Shown here in pieces: positions 1-7,537 of a stretch of DNA of 34,460 nt (positions are counted from its first letter, which is position 1; every line of letters begins with the position of its first letter). The stretch comes from Clostridiales bacterium. Its GTDB lineage: Bacteria > Bacillota > Clostridia > Lachnospirales > Lachnospiraceae. The notes under the pieces are model-generated. The model worked only from the letters and a program-made list of their open reading frames with translations. It did no database searches and had not been told where the DNA came from. Location of the stretch: positions 1 through 34,460 of the forward strand of contig JAAYNW010000048.1 of NCBI GenBank assembly GCA_012520655.1, in the 5' to 3' direction. A program made the position numbers and the translations under genes.

Positions 1-70
1 CTACAGGAAACAAATCAAAAGTCCACAGTATCTGAATGTATTGAACCACGATATTAAAAGAAAGGAAATA

Positions 71-98
71 TATGATTATTAGCTTCTAAATAATCATA
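71..98 (+). other. Inverted repeat in leader of the first gene
   Basis: TATGATTAT (71-79) and ATAATCATA (90-98) are perfect 9-bp complements around a 10-base loop, just upstream of the AAGGAAG ribosome binding site of the next gene. There is no T-run, so it is not an obvious terminator. The rest of bases 1-108 holds no gene I can support. The hairpin could affect translation, but nothing else in the sequence shows this. Confidence 0.35.
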
Positions 99-108
99 CA
101 AGGAAGAT

Positions 109-1002
109 ATGATAGAAATTAATTGGAAAAAAATAGGAACAGAAGACGAAAAAGTCATTCAAAGTTATTATGATCTGGAACCTGTAAGAAATTGTGAATT
201 TACTTTTGCGAATAACCTTTTATGGTCACCTTTTTATAATATTCGTTATTCGGTTGTAGAAAATATGCTTGTATTTATTTCAGATGAGGCGGAAGTATCC
301 ATAAGTTTCCCACTCGGAAAGGGAGACCTTAGAAAAGTGATTGATATTCTTACGGAATATTTTAAAGAAAAAAACAAGCCTTTTAAACTGCATTTGGTGT
401 CACCTATGCAGTTTGAAAGATTGGATAAACTGTATCCGGGAAGGTTTAAAGTAGAATACAATAGAGATTCTGCGGACTATGTCTATGAATCGGAGCGTCT
501 GATTTCTCTTGCGGGAAAGAAGCTTCATGGAAAAAGAAATCATATTAACCGTTTTAAAGAGATGTATCCCGACTGGAGCTATGAAAGCATTACTGACGAA
601 AATACGGAAGAATGCATTGCAATGGCAAAGGAATGGAGAATACAGAATGGATGTGTGGATAAAGGGCCTAAGCACAATGAATTTTGTGTAACGCTGCGCG
701 CCCTGAAAGAAAGAAAGGAACTGAAGCTAAAAGGCGGACTGATTCGTGCGGAGGGACGTGTGGTAGCTTTTTCTTTGGGAGAACCTTGCGGAAAGGACAT
801 GTTTGTGGTCCATATCGAGAAAGCATTTTCCGACGTTCGAGGAGCTTATCCTATTATCAACCAGCAGTTTGTGCTGCATGAAGCAGCAGATTATCGATAC
901 ATCAACCGAGAAGAGGATACGGGAGACGAAGGCTTGCGAAAAGCAAAATTATCCTATGATCCTGCCTTTTTAATGGAAAAAGGACTTGTTACGGAAGTAT
1001 AA
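109..1002 (+). CDS. DUF2156 domain-containing protein
   Basis: This 297-residue protein has no signal peptide or membrane segment and is probably cytoplasmic. It resembles the DUF2156 family, whose GNAT-like fold is related to the catalytic half of phosphatidylglycerol lysyltransferases and to FemAB-type aminoacyl transferases. The clearest family signature is the C-terminal end, EDTGDEGLRKAKLSYDP (about residues 270-286), which normally closes these proteins. Residues 135-150 are basic (KKLHGKRNHINRF), as is common in the family. The start follows AAGGAAG at a good distance. The true substrate is unknown for soluble members, so lipid or peptide aminoacylation is only a family-based possibility. 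The next gene begins about 100 bases downstream on the same strand and may be co-transcribed. Confidence 0.85.
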   Translation: MIEINWKKIGTEDEKVIQSYYDLEPVRNCEFTFANNLLWSPFYNIRYSVVENMLVFISDEAEVSISFPLGKGDLRKVIDILTEYFKEKNKPFKLHLVSPMQFERLDKLYPGRFKVEYNRDSADYVYESERLISLAGKKLHGKRNHINRFKEMYPDWSYESITDENTEECIAMAKEWRIQNGCVDKGPKHNEFCVTLRALKERKELKLKGGLIRAEGRVVAFSLGEPCGKDMFVVHIEKAFSDVRGAYPIINQQFVLHEAADYRYINREEDTGDEGLRKAKLSYDPAFLMEKGLVTEV

Positions 1003-1099
1003 AATTAGGATTATCCTTTATAAGTTGTGTATGAAATCATGTAAGTTTTCGGATTTAGTAATTGATCAATATAAAAATATAGCTAGGGGGAGCGTCAAA

Positions 1100-2386
1100 A
1101 TGTCTAAGAATAGCAAGTATATGGATACTGTGGGAAAGATGCTCAAGTTTATTGAAGAAAGTCCCAGTTGTTATCATGCGGTGGAAAATGTGGGAAGTTT
1201 CTTGAGAGACGCCGGATATATAGAGCTTAGTGAGAACGAAGACTGGAAGCTTTCTGCAGGAGAGAAATATTATGTAAATAGAAATGGATCCTCAATCATT
1301 GCTTTCCATATTCCGGAAAGAAAGTTAAAAGGGTTTCATATGATAGCTTCACATAGCGATTTTCCGGGCTTCAAGATAAAGGAAATGCCCGAGATAGCGG
1401 TGGAAGAGCAATATGTAAAGTTAAATGTGGAACCATATGGCGGAATGATTATGTCAACTTGGTTGGATCGGCCTCTTTCAGTTGCAGGAAGAGTAGTGGT
1501 ATCGGAAAAAGGTGATTTAATCAGCAAGACGGTAGACGTGAATAAGGATTTGCTTATTATTCCGAATGTAGCAATTCATATGAACAGAGATATGAACAAA
1601 GGTGTGGAATATAATGCACAGACGGATATGCTGCCGCTATATGGCGGGATAGGCAGCAGGGAATCCTTTATAAGTTTGATTGCCAAAGCGGCAGGAGTGG
1701 ATAAGGAACAGATTCTAAGTAGCGATTTATTTTTGTACAATAGAGAAGCGGGAAGAGTATTAGGGGCGGAAGGTGAATTTGTCTGTGCCCCCAGACTGGA
1801 CGACCTGGAGTGCGTCTACGCTTCCTTACAGGCAATGCTTAAGGCTAACCCGAAAGAATATATGAATCTTATGATTGTGTTCGACAATGAAGAAGTGGGA
1901 AGTATGACGAGACAGGGAGCCGCTTCTACCTTTTTACAGGATACTTTATACAGGATATGCGAGTCTCTTTCTCTGACACAAAGCGAATACTGCAGGCTGA
2001 TAGCCGACAGTTTCATGATATCGGCGGACAATGCGCATGGAGTTCACCCCAATCATCCGGAGAAAGCAGATCCTACGAACAGGCCTTATTTAAACGGAGG
2101 TATTGTAATCAAGCATCACGGAGGCCAGAAATACACGACGGACGCGATATCTGCAGCGATAATGAAAGATATATGCAAACGTGCAGGAGTCCCCTTCCAG
2201 ACATACGCTAATCGCTCCGATATAGGGGGAGGCTCTACGCTGGGTAATATATCAGCTGCACAAGTACCGGTAAGTACAGTGGACATAGGCTTGCCGCAGC
2301 TTGCCATGCATTCGTCTTATGAGACGGCAGGCAGCAAGGATGTGGAAGCTATAATAAAGGTGATGAGTTGTTTTTATGAAGGCTGA
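1100..2386 (+). CDS. M18 family aminopeptidase
   Basis: A 428-residue cytosolic zinc aminopeptidase of the M18 (aspartyl aminopeptidase/ApeB) family, which removes N-terminal residues, often acidic ones, from peptides. The expected motifs appear in order: SHSD (first metal His), APRLDD (bridging Asp), DNEEVGS (catalytic and metal Glu), SADNAHGVHPN and AMHSSYE near the C-terminus. The open frame extends upstream to 986. I chose ATG 1100 because it follows AGGGGGAG at 1085-1092 and the extra upstream residues (MLRKYKIRIILYK...) do not look like the family, which starts near the conserved ESPSCYHAV segment. Length is normal for M18. A strong terminator follows the stop, so this gene closes its transcription unit. 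Confidence 0.93.
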   Translation: MSKNSKYMDTVGKMLKFIEESPSCYHAVENVGSFLRDAGYIELSENEDWKLSAGEKYYVNRNGSSIIAFHIPERKLKGFHMIASHSDFPGFKIKEMPEIAVEEQYVKLNVEPYGGMIMSTWLDRPLSVAGRVVVSEKGDLISKTVDVNKDLLIIPNVAIHMNRDMNKGVEYNAQTDMLPLYGGIGSRESFISLIAKAAGVDKEQILSSDLFLYNREAGRVLGAEGEFVCAPRLDDLECVYASLQAMLKANPKEYMNLMIVFDNEEVGSMTRQGAASTFLQDTLYRICESLSLTQSEYCRLIADSFMISADNAHGVHPNHPEKADPTNRPYLNGGIVIKHHGGQKYTTDAISAAIMKDICKRAGVPFQTYANRSDIGGGSTLGNISAAQVPVSTVDIGLPQLAMHSSYETAGSKDVEAIIKVMSCFYEG

Positions 2387-2418
2387 GTGAGCTGATGAGC
2401 TTTCTTTTGGATATGAAT

Positions 2419-2483
2419 ATGCTCCCTTTAGGCAAACAAGTTTTTGATATTTTACTTGCCTGCCTTGAAGGGAGCATGTTTTT
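2419..2483 (+). terminator. Intrinsic terminator after the M18 gene
   Basis: ATGCTCCCTT and AAGGGAGCAT form the outer stem and AGGCAA/TTGCCT extends it inward. GTTTTT follows at 2478-2483. It lies between convergent genes and ends six bases before the stop codon of the minus-strand gene. It clearly serves the plus strand; use in the other direction is less certain. Confidence 0.85.
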
Positions 2484-2488
2484 CAGGA

Positions 2489-4255
2489 TTATTCGATTAT
2501 AAAATTAGCCACGCCTACATTATTCAGAACAATTATAGGCTTACAATTAGAATCGGTTCTACAGCTTTTTACCGGGCATACCTTCAATATATAACTTTCA
2601 TTATACGGAACTTCGAATTTGAAAAATCCATAATAAGGTATGCATTTGAAAAATAGTAAAATCGGAGTACCCCGGCGTATTTGGTAAATTCTCACTTCCC
2701 AATCATGCTCTTTACAGCAGGAGCATCCTTTGATACATCCTTTGATAACTCCGGCATTGATCATACACTCCGGACATTCGGGACAGGGCATCGGAATAGG
2801 AAGCGGTACAATTTGTGTAACGGCTTCCCCGACTTCAGGACAAGCAGGGCATGCGGGGCATTCGGGGCAGGGTGGACAAACCGGACAAGGTTCAGGCAGC
2901 GGACAAAGCGGGCAAACCGGACAAGGTTCAGGCTGCGGACAGGTCGGGCAAACCGGACAAGGCTCGGGCAGCGGACAAGGGGCCGGTTGCGGACAGGGTT
3001 CGCGAGGCGGACAGGTCGGGCAAATCGGGCAAGGAGCCGGTTGCGGGCAAGGCTCGGGCTGTGGACAAGGCTCGGGTTGCGGACAAGGTTCGGGCTGCGG
3101 ACAAGGAGCCGGTTGCGGACAAGGCTCAGGCTGCGGACAAACGGGAAAATGGATCGCTTCCGGGCGTGAGGGAGGAGTCGGGGCTACTTCCGGGACAGGG
3201 GTTACTTCCGTAAGAGGCATTTCTTCCGCTCCGCATATTACACCTCCTACGAAGGGCGGCAGATGGAATTCAAAACCGCTATTCGGATTCACGGCAAATC
3301 CACTCAGCGCAACATTGCCGGTAATATTTCCTCCGGTTGAATGAGCGTGCAACATAGCCTGTGGAGCCAGGACGCTTCCCCAGATAGCAGCAGGCACCTC
3401 CATAAAAATATTCTGAGCATCTTCAAATACATAAAGAGTATAGGGAGCCATATGCTGTTCACCCATAAGGCCGTATTGCAGGTGCGCATTATTCCCTGTT
3501 CTAATTTTTACAATGACTAAGCTGCCATCCGGAACTTCGGCCCGAAGCCCTTTGCGTAGAATACCATTCGGTCTTGCGTCAATTAAAAATACGTTCTGCT
3601 GTGAATCGTTTCCACGAAGAATCCACTCGTGGAAGTTATCGATTACTTCTCCGTTCGGCTCTAAGCTTTCGATACAATTCTTATAATTCTCTATACTGTT
3701 TCTTGCATTCCGGAAAAATCCGGCTGTATCAGCATTAATCCGTGCTGCCGGAATGAATCTCGGAGCATCGTAACTTGAGATAAGATAGTGGTTGCCTTTG
3801 TCACTCGGTTTCCAATAAGGGCTGCCTGAATCGGAACGATATAAAAATTCCAGATCCTGCACCTGTTCAGGTGATCCATCCTTGCCAATTAAATAAGTAC
3901 TTCTTTTGTCCGCACTGAAGTTCCCGCCGACGGTAACGTGACCCGCTACCACCAAGGGACCGTTCATCGAGATATTGTTTCCTACGAGAAACCTTACCAT
4001 ATCAGGAGAATAGCCTATTGCCTCCTGCCCCAGATTGGATCCGAAGGAAAGGCTTAATCCTCTCGGGCTGGTAAAGCTGCCGCCAATTGCCATTGCACCG
4101 GCAGTATCCACAATGTTATTAGCATTGTTAAAAATAATTGCGTTAAACTGGGAGGCAATACCAAAGGGCTGCCCCGGAACATTATACCAACGGATATCAT
4201 CATAGGGAATTCCTATTCTTGGTATGGTTCCATTACGAAAAATATTATAATCCAT
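2489..4255 (-). CDS. Choice-of-anchor A protein with Cys-Pro repeat
   Basis: A 588-residue protein in three parts. Residues 33-320 match the choice-of-anchor A adhesin-like domain: FNAIIFNNANN, then AGAMAIGGSF, later VVAGHVTVGGNFSA, and the closing WGSVLAPQAMLHA/GNITGNVALSGF. Residues 371-473 are a Cys/Pro repeat (CPQPEPCPQPAP, CPVCPTCP, CPECPACPACP). Residues 490-588 form a Cys-rich tail (CPECPEC, CSCC, CPVKSC). The start is supported by AGGAGT 12 bases upstream of ATG. The family is usually secreted and anchored, but this protein starts MDYNIFRNGT and has no signal peptide, LPXTG motif or membrane helix. A spore-surface protein assembled from inside the mother cell would fit the missing signal and the cysteines, but that is inference. 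Function is unproven. Confidence 0.8.
   Translation of the reverse strand: MDYNIFRNGTIPRIGIPYDDIRWYNVPGQPFGIASQFNAIIFNNANNIVDTAGAMAIGGSFTSPRGLSLSFGSNLGQEAIGYSPDMVRFLVGNNISMNGPLVVAGHVTVGGNFSADKRSTYLIGKDGSPEQVQDLEFLYRSDSGSPYWKPSDKGNHYLISSYDAPRFIPAARINADTAGFFRNARNSIENYKNCIESLEPNGEVIDNFHEWILRGNDSQQNVFLIDARPNGILRKGLRAEVPDGSLVIVKIRTGNNAHLQYGLMGEQHMAPYTLYVFEDAQNIFMEVPAAIWGSVLAPQAMLHAHSTGGNITGNVALSGFAVNPNSGFEFHLPPFVGGVICGAEEMPLTEVTPVPEVAPTPPSRPEAIHFPVCPQPEPCPQPAPCPQPEPCPQPEPCPQPEPCPQPAPCPICPTCPPREPCPQPAPCPLPEPCPVCPTCPQPEPCPVCPLCPLPEPCPVCPPCPECPACPACPEVGEAVTQIVPLPIPMPCPECPECMINAGVIKGCIKGCSCCKEHDWEVRIYQIRRGTPILLFFKCIPYYGFFKFEVPYNESYILKVCPVKSCRTDSNCKPIIVLNNVGVANFIIE
2837..3145 (-). repeat. Cys-Pro-rich tandem coding repeat
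   Basis: About 103 codons (residues 371-473 of the choice-of-anchor A protein) built from units of 6-9 residues such as CPQPEP, CPQPAP, CPLPEP and CPVCPTCP. Nearly every third to sixth residue is cysteine. On the plus strand this reads as repeated GGACAAGG/GGGCAAGG units and creates several false open frames. The repeat is prone to expansion and contraction, so its copy number in the assembly may be inexact. Confidence 0.9.
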
Positions 4256-4399
4256 TCTAATCTAACTCCTGTGAAAACACCATGTATTCCATATTCTATT
4301 TTCTTACTACAATGTATTCAAAAACGGGGTAATCGTGCAAAAGATAAGAAATTTCATCCCTGAATCGACATTTCTTTTATCGTACAATAACAAAAGATG

Positions 4400-4487
4400 G
4401 CATAAAGGCTTTCCCTTTTGCGAGGCGGTAGCATAGCTTTCGTATTAGGAAAGCCGTCTTTATCAATAGAGCTATGTTGCTTGAATC
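4400..4487 (-). ncRNA. Candidate structured leader RNA (pseudoknot-like)
   Basis: This lies in the 358-base gap between divergent genes, which otherwise holds only leaders. Read on the minus strand, ATAAA + GGCTTTCC pairs with GGAAAGCC + TTTAT (13 bp with a 3-base bulge) around a 32-base loop. In that loop AGCTATG is complementary to CATAGCT located just 5' of the hairpin, which would give a pseudoknot. About 150 bases separate it from the minus-strand start codon. The complement strand folds equally well, so the strand is uncertain. I tried to match c-di-GMP-I, yjdF, ZTP and other classes and could not; no known family is claimed. Confidence 0.4.
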
Positions 4488-4613
4488 GGGAGATGAGCTT
4501 TATACTGCAATTTGTGTAAAAAAACCGACCATTGGTGATATGAATGTAAAATAAGCGTAAATAAATGTTATAGTAACGTAGTTAATAAAAAAAATATTTT
4601 GGGAGGAAAATCT

Positions 4614-7346
4614 ATGTTACAGATTAACATGAGTGATGTAATCAATGTATTGAATTCCATCAAGCTTTACCTTATTGGTTTCGGTATTGTGCTTGCATTG
4701 GCAATAATTGTTACAGTTGCATGTATGAAACTAAAGAAAGCAACGAAGAAATTTGTTCGTGGGCAAGCATGGATTGCAACGTTACTCGCATTGGTTGTTA
4801 CAGTGAATTTGATTTGCTTTATTCCAATGTCAACCATGATTTCCCTGGCAACAGGAAATGGTTCAATTGCAGAGGAAACATCTGCAGAAGCAACAGCACT
4901 TGTGAATAAAATAGCTGAAGAGGGTATCGTATTATTAAAAAATGAGGATAACGTGCTTCCGCTTTCTAATACAACAAGTTTGAACCTATTTGGATGGGCT
5001 TCAACAAATCCATGTTACGGTGGAACAGGCTCAGGATCCTTATCCGATGCATATCCAACAGTATCTATTATTCAGGGACTTGAAGATGCAGGATATTCCT
5101 TAAATACAGAATTATCTGATTTTTACACGGCGTACCGTGCAGACAGACCGGAAGTTGGAATGTGGGCTCAGGACTGGACATTACCGGAACCACCGGCAAC
5201 TACTTATACAGCAGAGATGCTAGATAGCGCAAAAGCATTCTCGGATACGGCAGTGGTTGTTATTACCAGAGTCGGTGGAGAAGGTGCAGACCTTCCTACA
5301 GATGTAAGCAAGGTTACTTATACGGACAACTCAAAAGATTACAAAGACTTTGAAACCGGCGAGCATTATTTACAGTTAAACAAGACAGAAAAAGACATGT
5401 TAGACCTTGTTTGCTCTAATTTTGATAAGGTTGTAGTTGTATACAATGGGGCAAATGCTATGGAACTTGGTTTTATTAATGCTTATAGCCAGATTAAAGG
5501 TGCTATATGGTGTCCTGGAACTGGTCAGTCAGGTTTTGAAGCACTTGGAGAAGTACTGAATGGTACAGTAAACCCTTCCGGTAAGACAACAGACACTTTC
5601 GTAGCAGATTTAACAGCTACACCGGAATATAATAATATTGGTAATTTTAAATATGATAATCTTACAGACTTCACTTATGTAGATCCCTTTACAGGCGTTG
5701 AAAATTCGCCTACTTTTGTAAACTACGCAGAAGGAATCTATGTGGGATATCGTTTCTATGAAACAGCAGCATTAGAAGGTTTGATAGACTATGATGAGTC
5801 AGTTGTATATCCATTTGGTTATGGACTTTCTTATACAAGCTTTACACAGGAAATGAGTGATATTACAGAGGCAGACGGAACAATTACATTTGATGTAACG
5901 GTAAAAAACACCGGATCTGTAGCTGGAAAAGATGTGGTAGAAGTTTATTACAACCCTCCATATACAAATGGTGGAATTGAAAAAGCGGCGGCAAACTTAA
6001 TTGCTTTTGATAAAACTGAAATTTTAGAGCCCGGTGCTTCTGAGACAGTTACAGTCACATTTAATGCAGAAGATATGGCAAGCTATGATGAGATTAATAC
6101 AAAGGCTTATGTATTAGAAGCCGGTGATTATAGAATTTCCATCCGAACAGATTCTCATAACATAATTAATGAAAAAGTTTTTACTGTACCAGAAACGATT
6201 GTATATAATGAGCCTAATCCTCGTTCTACTGATGAAACTGTGGCAACAAACCAATTTGATTTTTCAGACCAGGGGGAGGTTACTTATCTTTCCAGAGCAG
6301 ATGGTTTTGCAAACTATGAAGAGGCAACCGCGTCACCAGCCAGCTTAACGGCTTCTGACACAACAGTTAGCCTGTTTATGAATAACAGCAACTATAATCC
6401 GGAAGATTACAATAATGACGAAGATGAAATGCCAATAACCGGAGCAGCTAACGGTATGAAACTTTCGGAATTACGCGGTGCGGATTACGACGATGAACGT
6501 TGGAATACATTATTAAATCAGCTTACGGTTTTTGATATGGATACTATGATTGCTCTTGGTGGATATCAGACAATGGCAGCCTCCAGTGTTGGGAAATTAT
6601 CTACAATTGATTGTGATGGACCAGCTTCTATCAATAACAACTTTACAGGAACAGGTTCTGTAGGATTTCCTTCTGCAGTTATGATTGCAAATACATGGAA
6701 TACAGATCTTGCGCTTTCCTTTGGTGAAAGCATTGGTAAGATGGCAGACGAGATGGATGTTTCCGGTTGGTATGCTCCAGCCATGAATACACACCGTAGT
6801 GCTTTTGCAGGACGTAACTTCGAGTACTACTCAGAGGATGGGGTATTGGCCGGAAAGATGGCAGCAAATGCAATTATTGGTGCTGAAAAGTATGGTGTAT
6901 ATGCATATATTAAACATTTTGCATTAAATGATCAAGAAACAAACAGAACGAATATGTTATTAACCTGGTCCAACGAACAGGCAATTCGTGAAATTTATTT
7001 AAGACCTTTTGAAATTGCTGTGAAACAGGGTGGAGCAAAAGCGGTTATGTCTGCATTTAACTATATAGGGACACAGCCGGCTGGTGCTTGTAATGCATTG
7101 CTTAATACAGTGCTTCGCGATGAATGGGGATTTAAAGGATTCGTTCTGACAGACTACTATGGAGTATATGGTTATCAGGATGCTGACCGCATGATCAGAA
7201 ATGGTAACGACTGTATGTTAGTCGCATATGATACAGAGACGAACCATGTAACAGATACGAAAAGTGCAACGTCTATCAAGGCAATGCGTACAGCAGGCTT
7301 AGCTTTCACACGCGCACCGAAGAATTTGTTACCTTTGCAACGATGA
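4614..7346 (+). CDS. Membrane-anchored, permuted GH3 beta-glucosidase, 3' truncated
   Basis: A 910-residue glycoside hydrolase family 3 enzyme with swapped domain order. Two hydrophobic helices near the N-terminus (about 16-40 and 52-78) tether it to the membrane. They are followed by the GH3 C-terminal domain (IVLLKNEDNVLPL), a fibronectin-III-like domain (FDVTVKNTGSVAGKDVVEVY) and then the (beta/alpha)8 domain with KHFALNDQETNR and the nucleophile Asp847 in FVLTDYYG. This order is known from rumen and gut clostridial glucosidases. ATG 4614 follows GGGAGG; upstream codons MGGKS are read through the ribosome site. The last 15 residues (GLAFTRAPKNLLPLQR region) are not GH3: from about 7289 the DNA is LytTR coding sequence in another frame, so the natural C-terminus is missing. 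Activity may be lost or reduced. Confidence 0.88.
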   Translation: MLQINMSDVINVLNSIKLYLIGFGIVLALAIIVTVACMKLKKATKKFVRGQAWIATLLALVVTVNLICFIPMSTMISLATGNGSIAEETSAEATALVNKIAEEGIVLLKNEDNVLPLSNTTSLNLFGWASTNPCYGGTGSGSLSDAYPTVSIIQGLEDAGYSLNTELSDFYTAYRADRPEVGMWAQDWTLPEPPATTYTAEMLDSAKAFSDTAVVVITRVGGEGADLPTDVSKVTYTDNSKDYKDFETGEHYLQLNKTEKDMLDLVCSNFDKVVVVYNGANAMELGFINAYSQIKGAIWCPGTGQSGFEALGEVLNGTVNPSGKTTDTFVADLTATPEYNNIGNFKYDNLTDFTYVDPFTGVENSPTFVNYAEGIYVGYRFYETAALEGLIDYDESVVYPFGYGLSYTSFTQEMSDITEADGTITFDVTVKNTGSVAGKDVVEVYYNPPYTNGGIEKAAANLIAFDKTEILEPGASETVTVTFNAEDMASYDEINTKAYVLEAGDYRISIRTDSHNIINEKVFTVPETIVYNEPNPRSTDETVATNQFDFSDQGEVTYLSRADGFANYEEATASPASLTASDTTVSLFMNNSNYNPEDYNNDEDEMPITGAANGMKLSELRGADYDDERWNTLLNQLTVFDMDTMIALGGYQTMAASSVGKLSTIDCDGPASINNNFTGTGSVGFPSAVMIANTWNTDLALSFGESIGKMADEMDVSGWYAPAMNTHRSAFAGRNFEYYSEDGVLAGKMAANAIIGAEKYGVYAYIKHFALNDQETNRTNMLLTWSNEQAIREIYLRPFEIAVKQGGAKAVMSAFNYIGTQPAGACNALLNTVLRDEWGFKGFVLTDYYGVYGYQDADRMIRNGNDCMLVAYDTETNHVTDTKSATSIKAMRTAGLAFTRAPKNLLPLQR

Positions 7347-7537
7347 AAGAGATAGAGGAAAAGCTTAAGGAATACAATTTCTTTCGATGCAATAAAGGCA
7401 GTCTTTTGAATCTGGCATTTGTGGACGGTGTTCAGGATGGCTGCGTGATTGTAAACGGAGAACGTCTGGTAATCAGCCGTGCCAGAAAGAAAGAATTTAT
7501 GGAGGAACTGACAAATTATTTAGGAGGAGCAATGTAA
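7289..7537 (+). pseudogene. 5'-truncated LytTR response regulator remnant
   Basis: Read in the frame of 7289, the DNA encodes YSRLSFHTRTEEFVTFAT and then MKEIEEKLKEYNFFRC, GSLLNL and VIVNGERLVISRARKKEFME. This is the DNA-binding LytTR domain of AgrA/LytR-type response regulators. Homology starts before the first ATG (7343) and is cut off at 7289, inside the GH3 gene. The receiver domain and the start of the LytTR domain are absent. The end is intact: its TAA overlaps the ATG of the kinase gene (TAATG at 7535-7539), the usual layout of a regulator-kinase operon. A 64-residue product from 7343 could be made in principle but would lack part of the DNA-binding fold. Confidence 0.85.

Noticed and set aside
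986..1099. Longer M18 peptidase starting inside the DUF2156 gene
   Set aside because: The added residues are basic and hydrophobic and unlike the family, and ATG 1100 has a good AGGGGGAG site.
2837..3145. Short repeats that could suggest a CRISPR array
   Set aside because: Repeat units are 18-27 bases without unique spacers and are in frame within a coding region.
2681..3344. Three overlapping plus-strand reading frames rich in Gly/Gln, Arg or Ala/Asp/Lys repeats
   Set aside because: They are the antisense frames of the Cys-Pro repeat in the minus-strand gene. They have no ribosome sites, and the minus-strand protein has a recognisable domain.
4400..4487. c-di-GMP-I riboswitch
   Set aside because: The stem-loop size looked suggestive, but the conserved GCAAACC and GACGCAAAGCC elements are absent on both strands.
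7343..7537. Stand-alone small LytTR regulator of 64 residues
   Set aside because: The LytTR homology continues upstream of the ATG in the same frame to about 7289, and part of the DNA-binding domain is missing, so it is a remnant.
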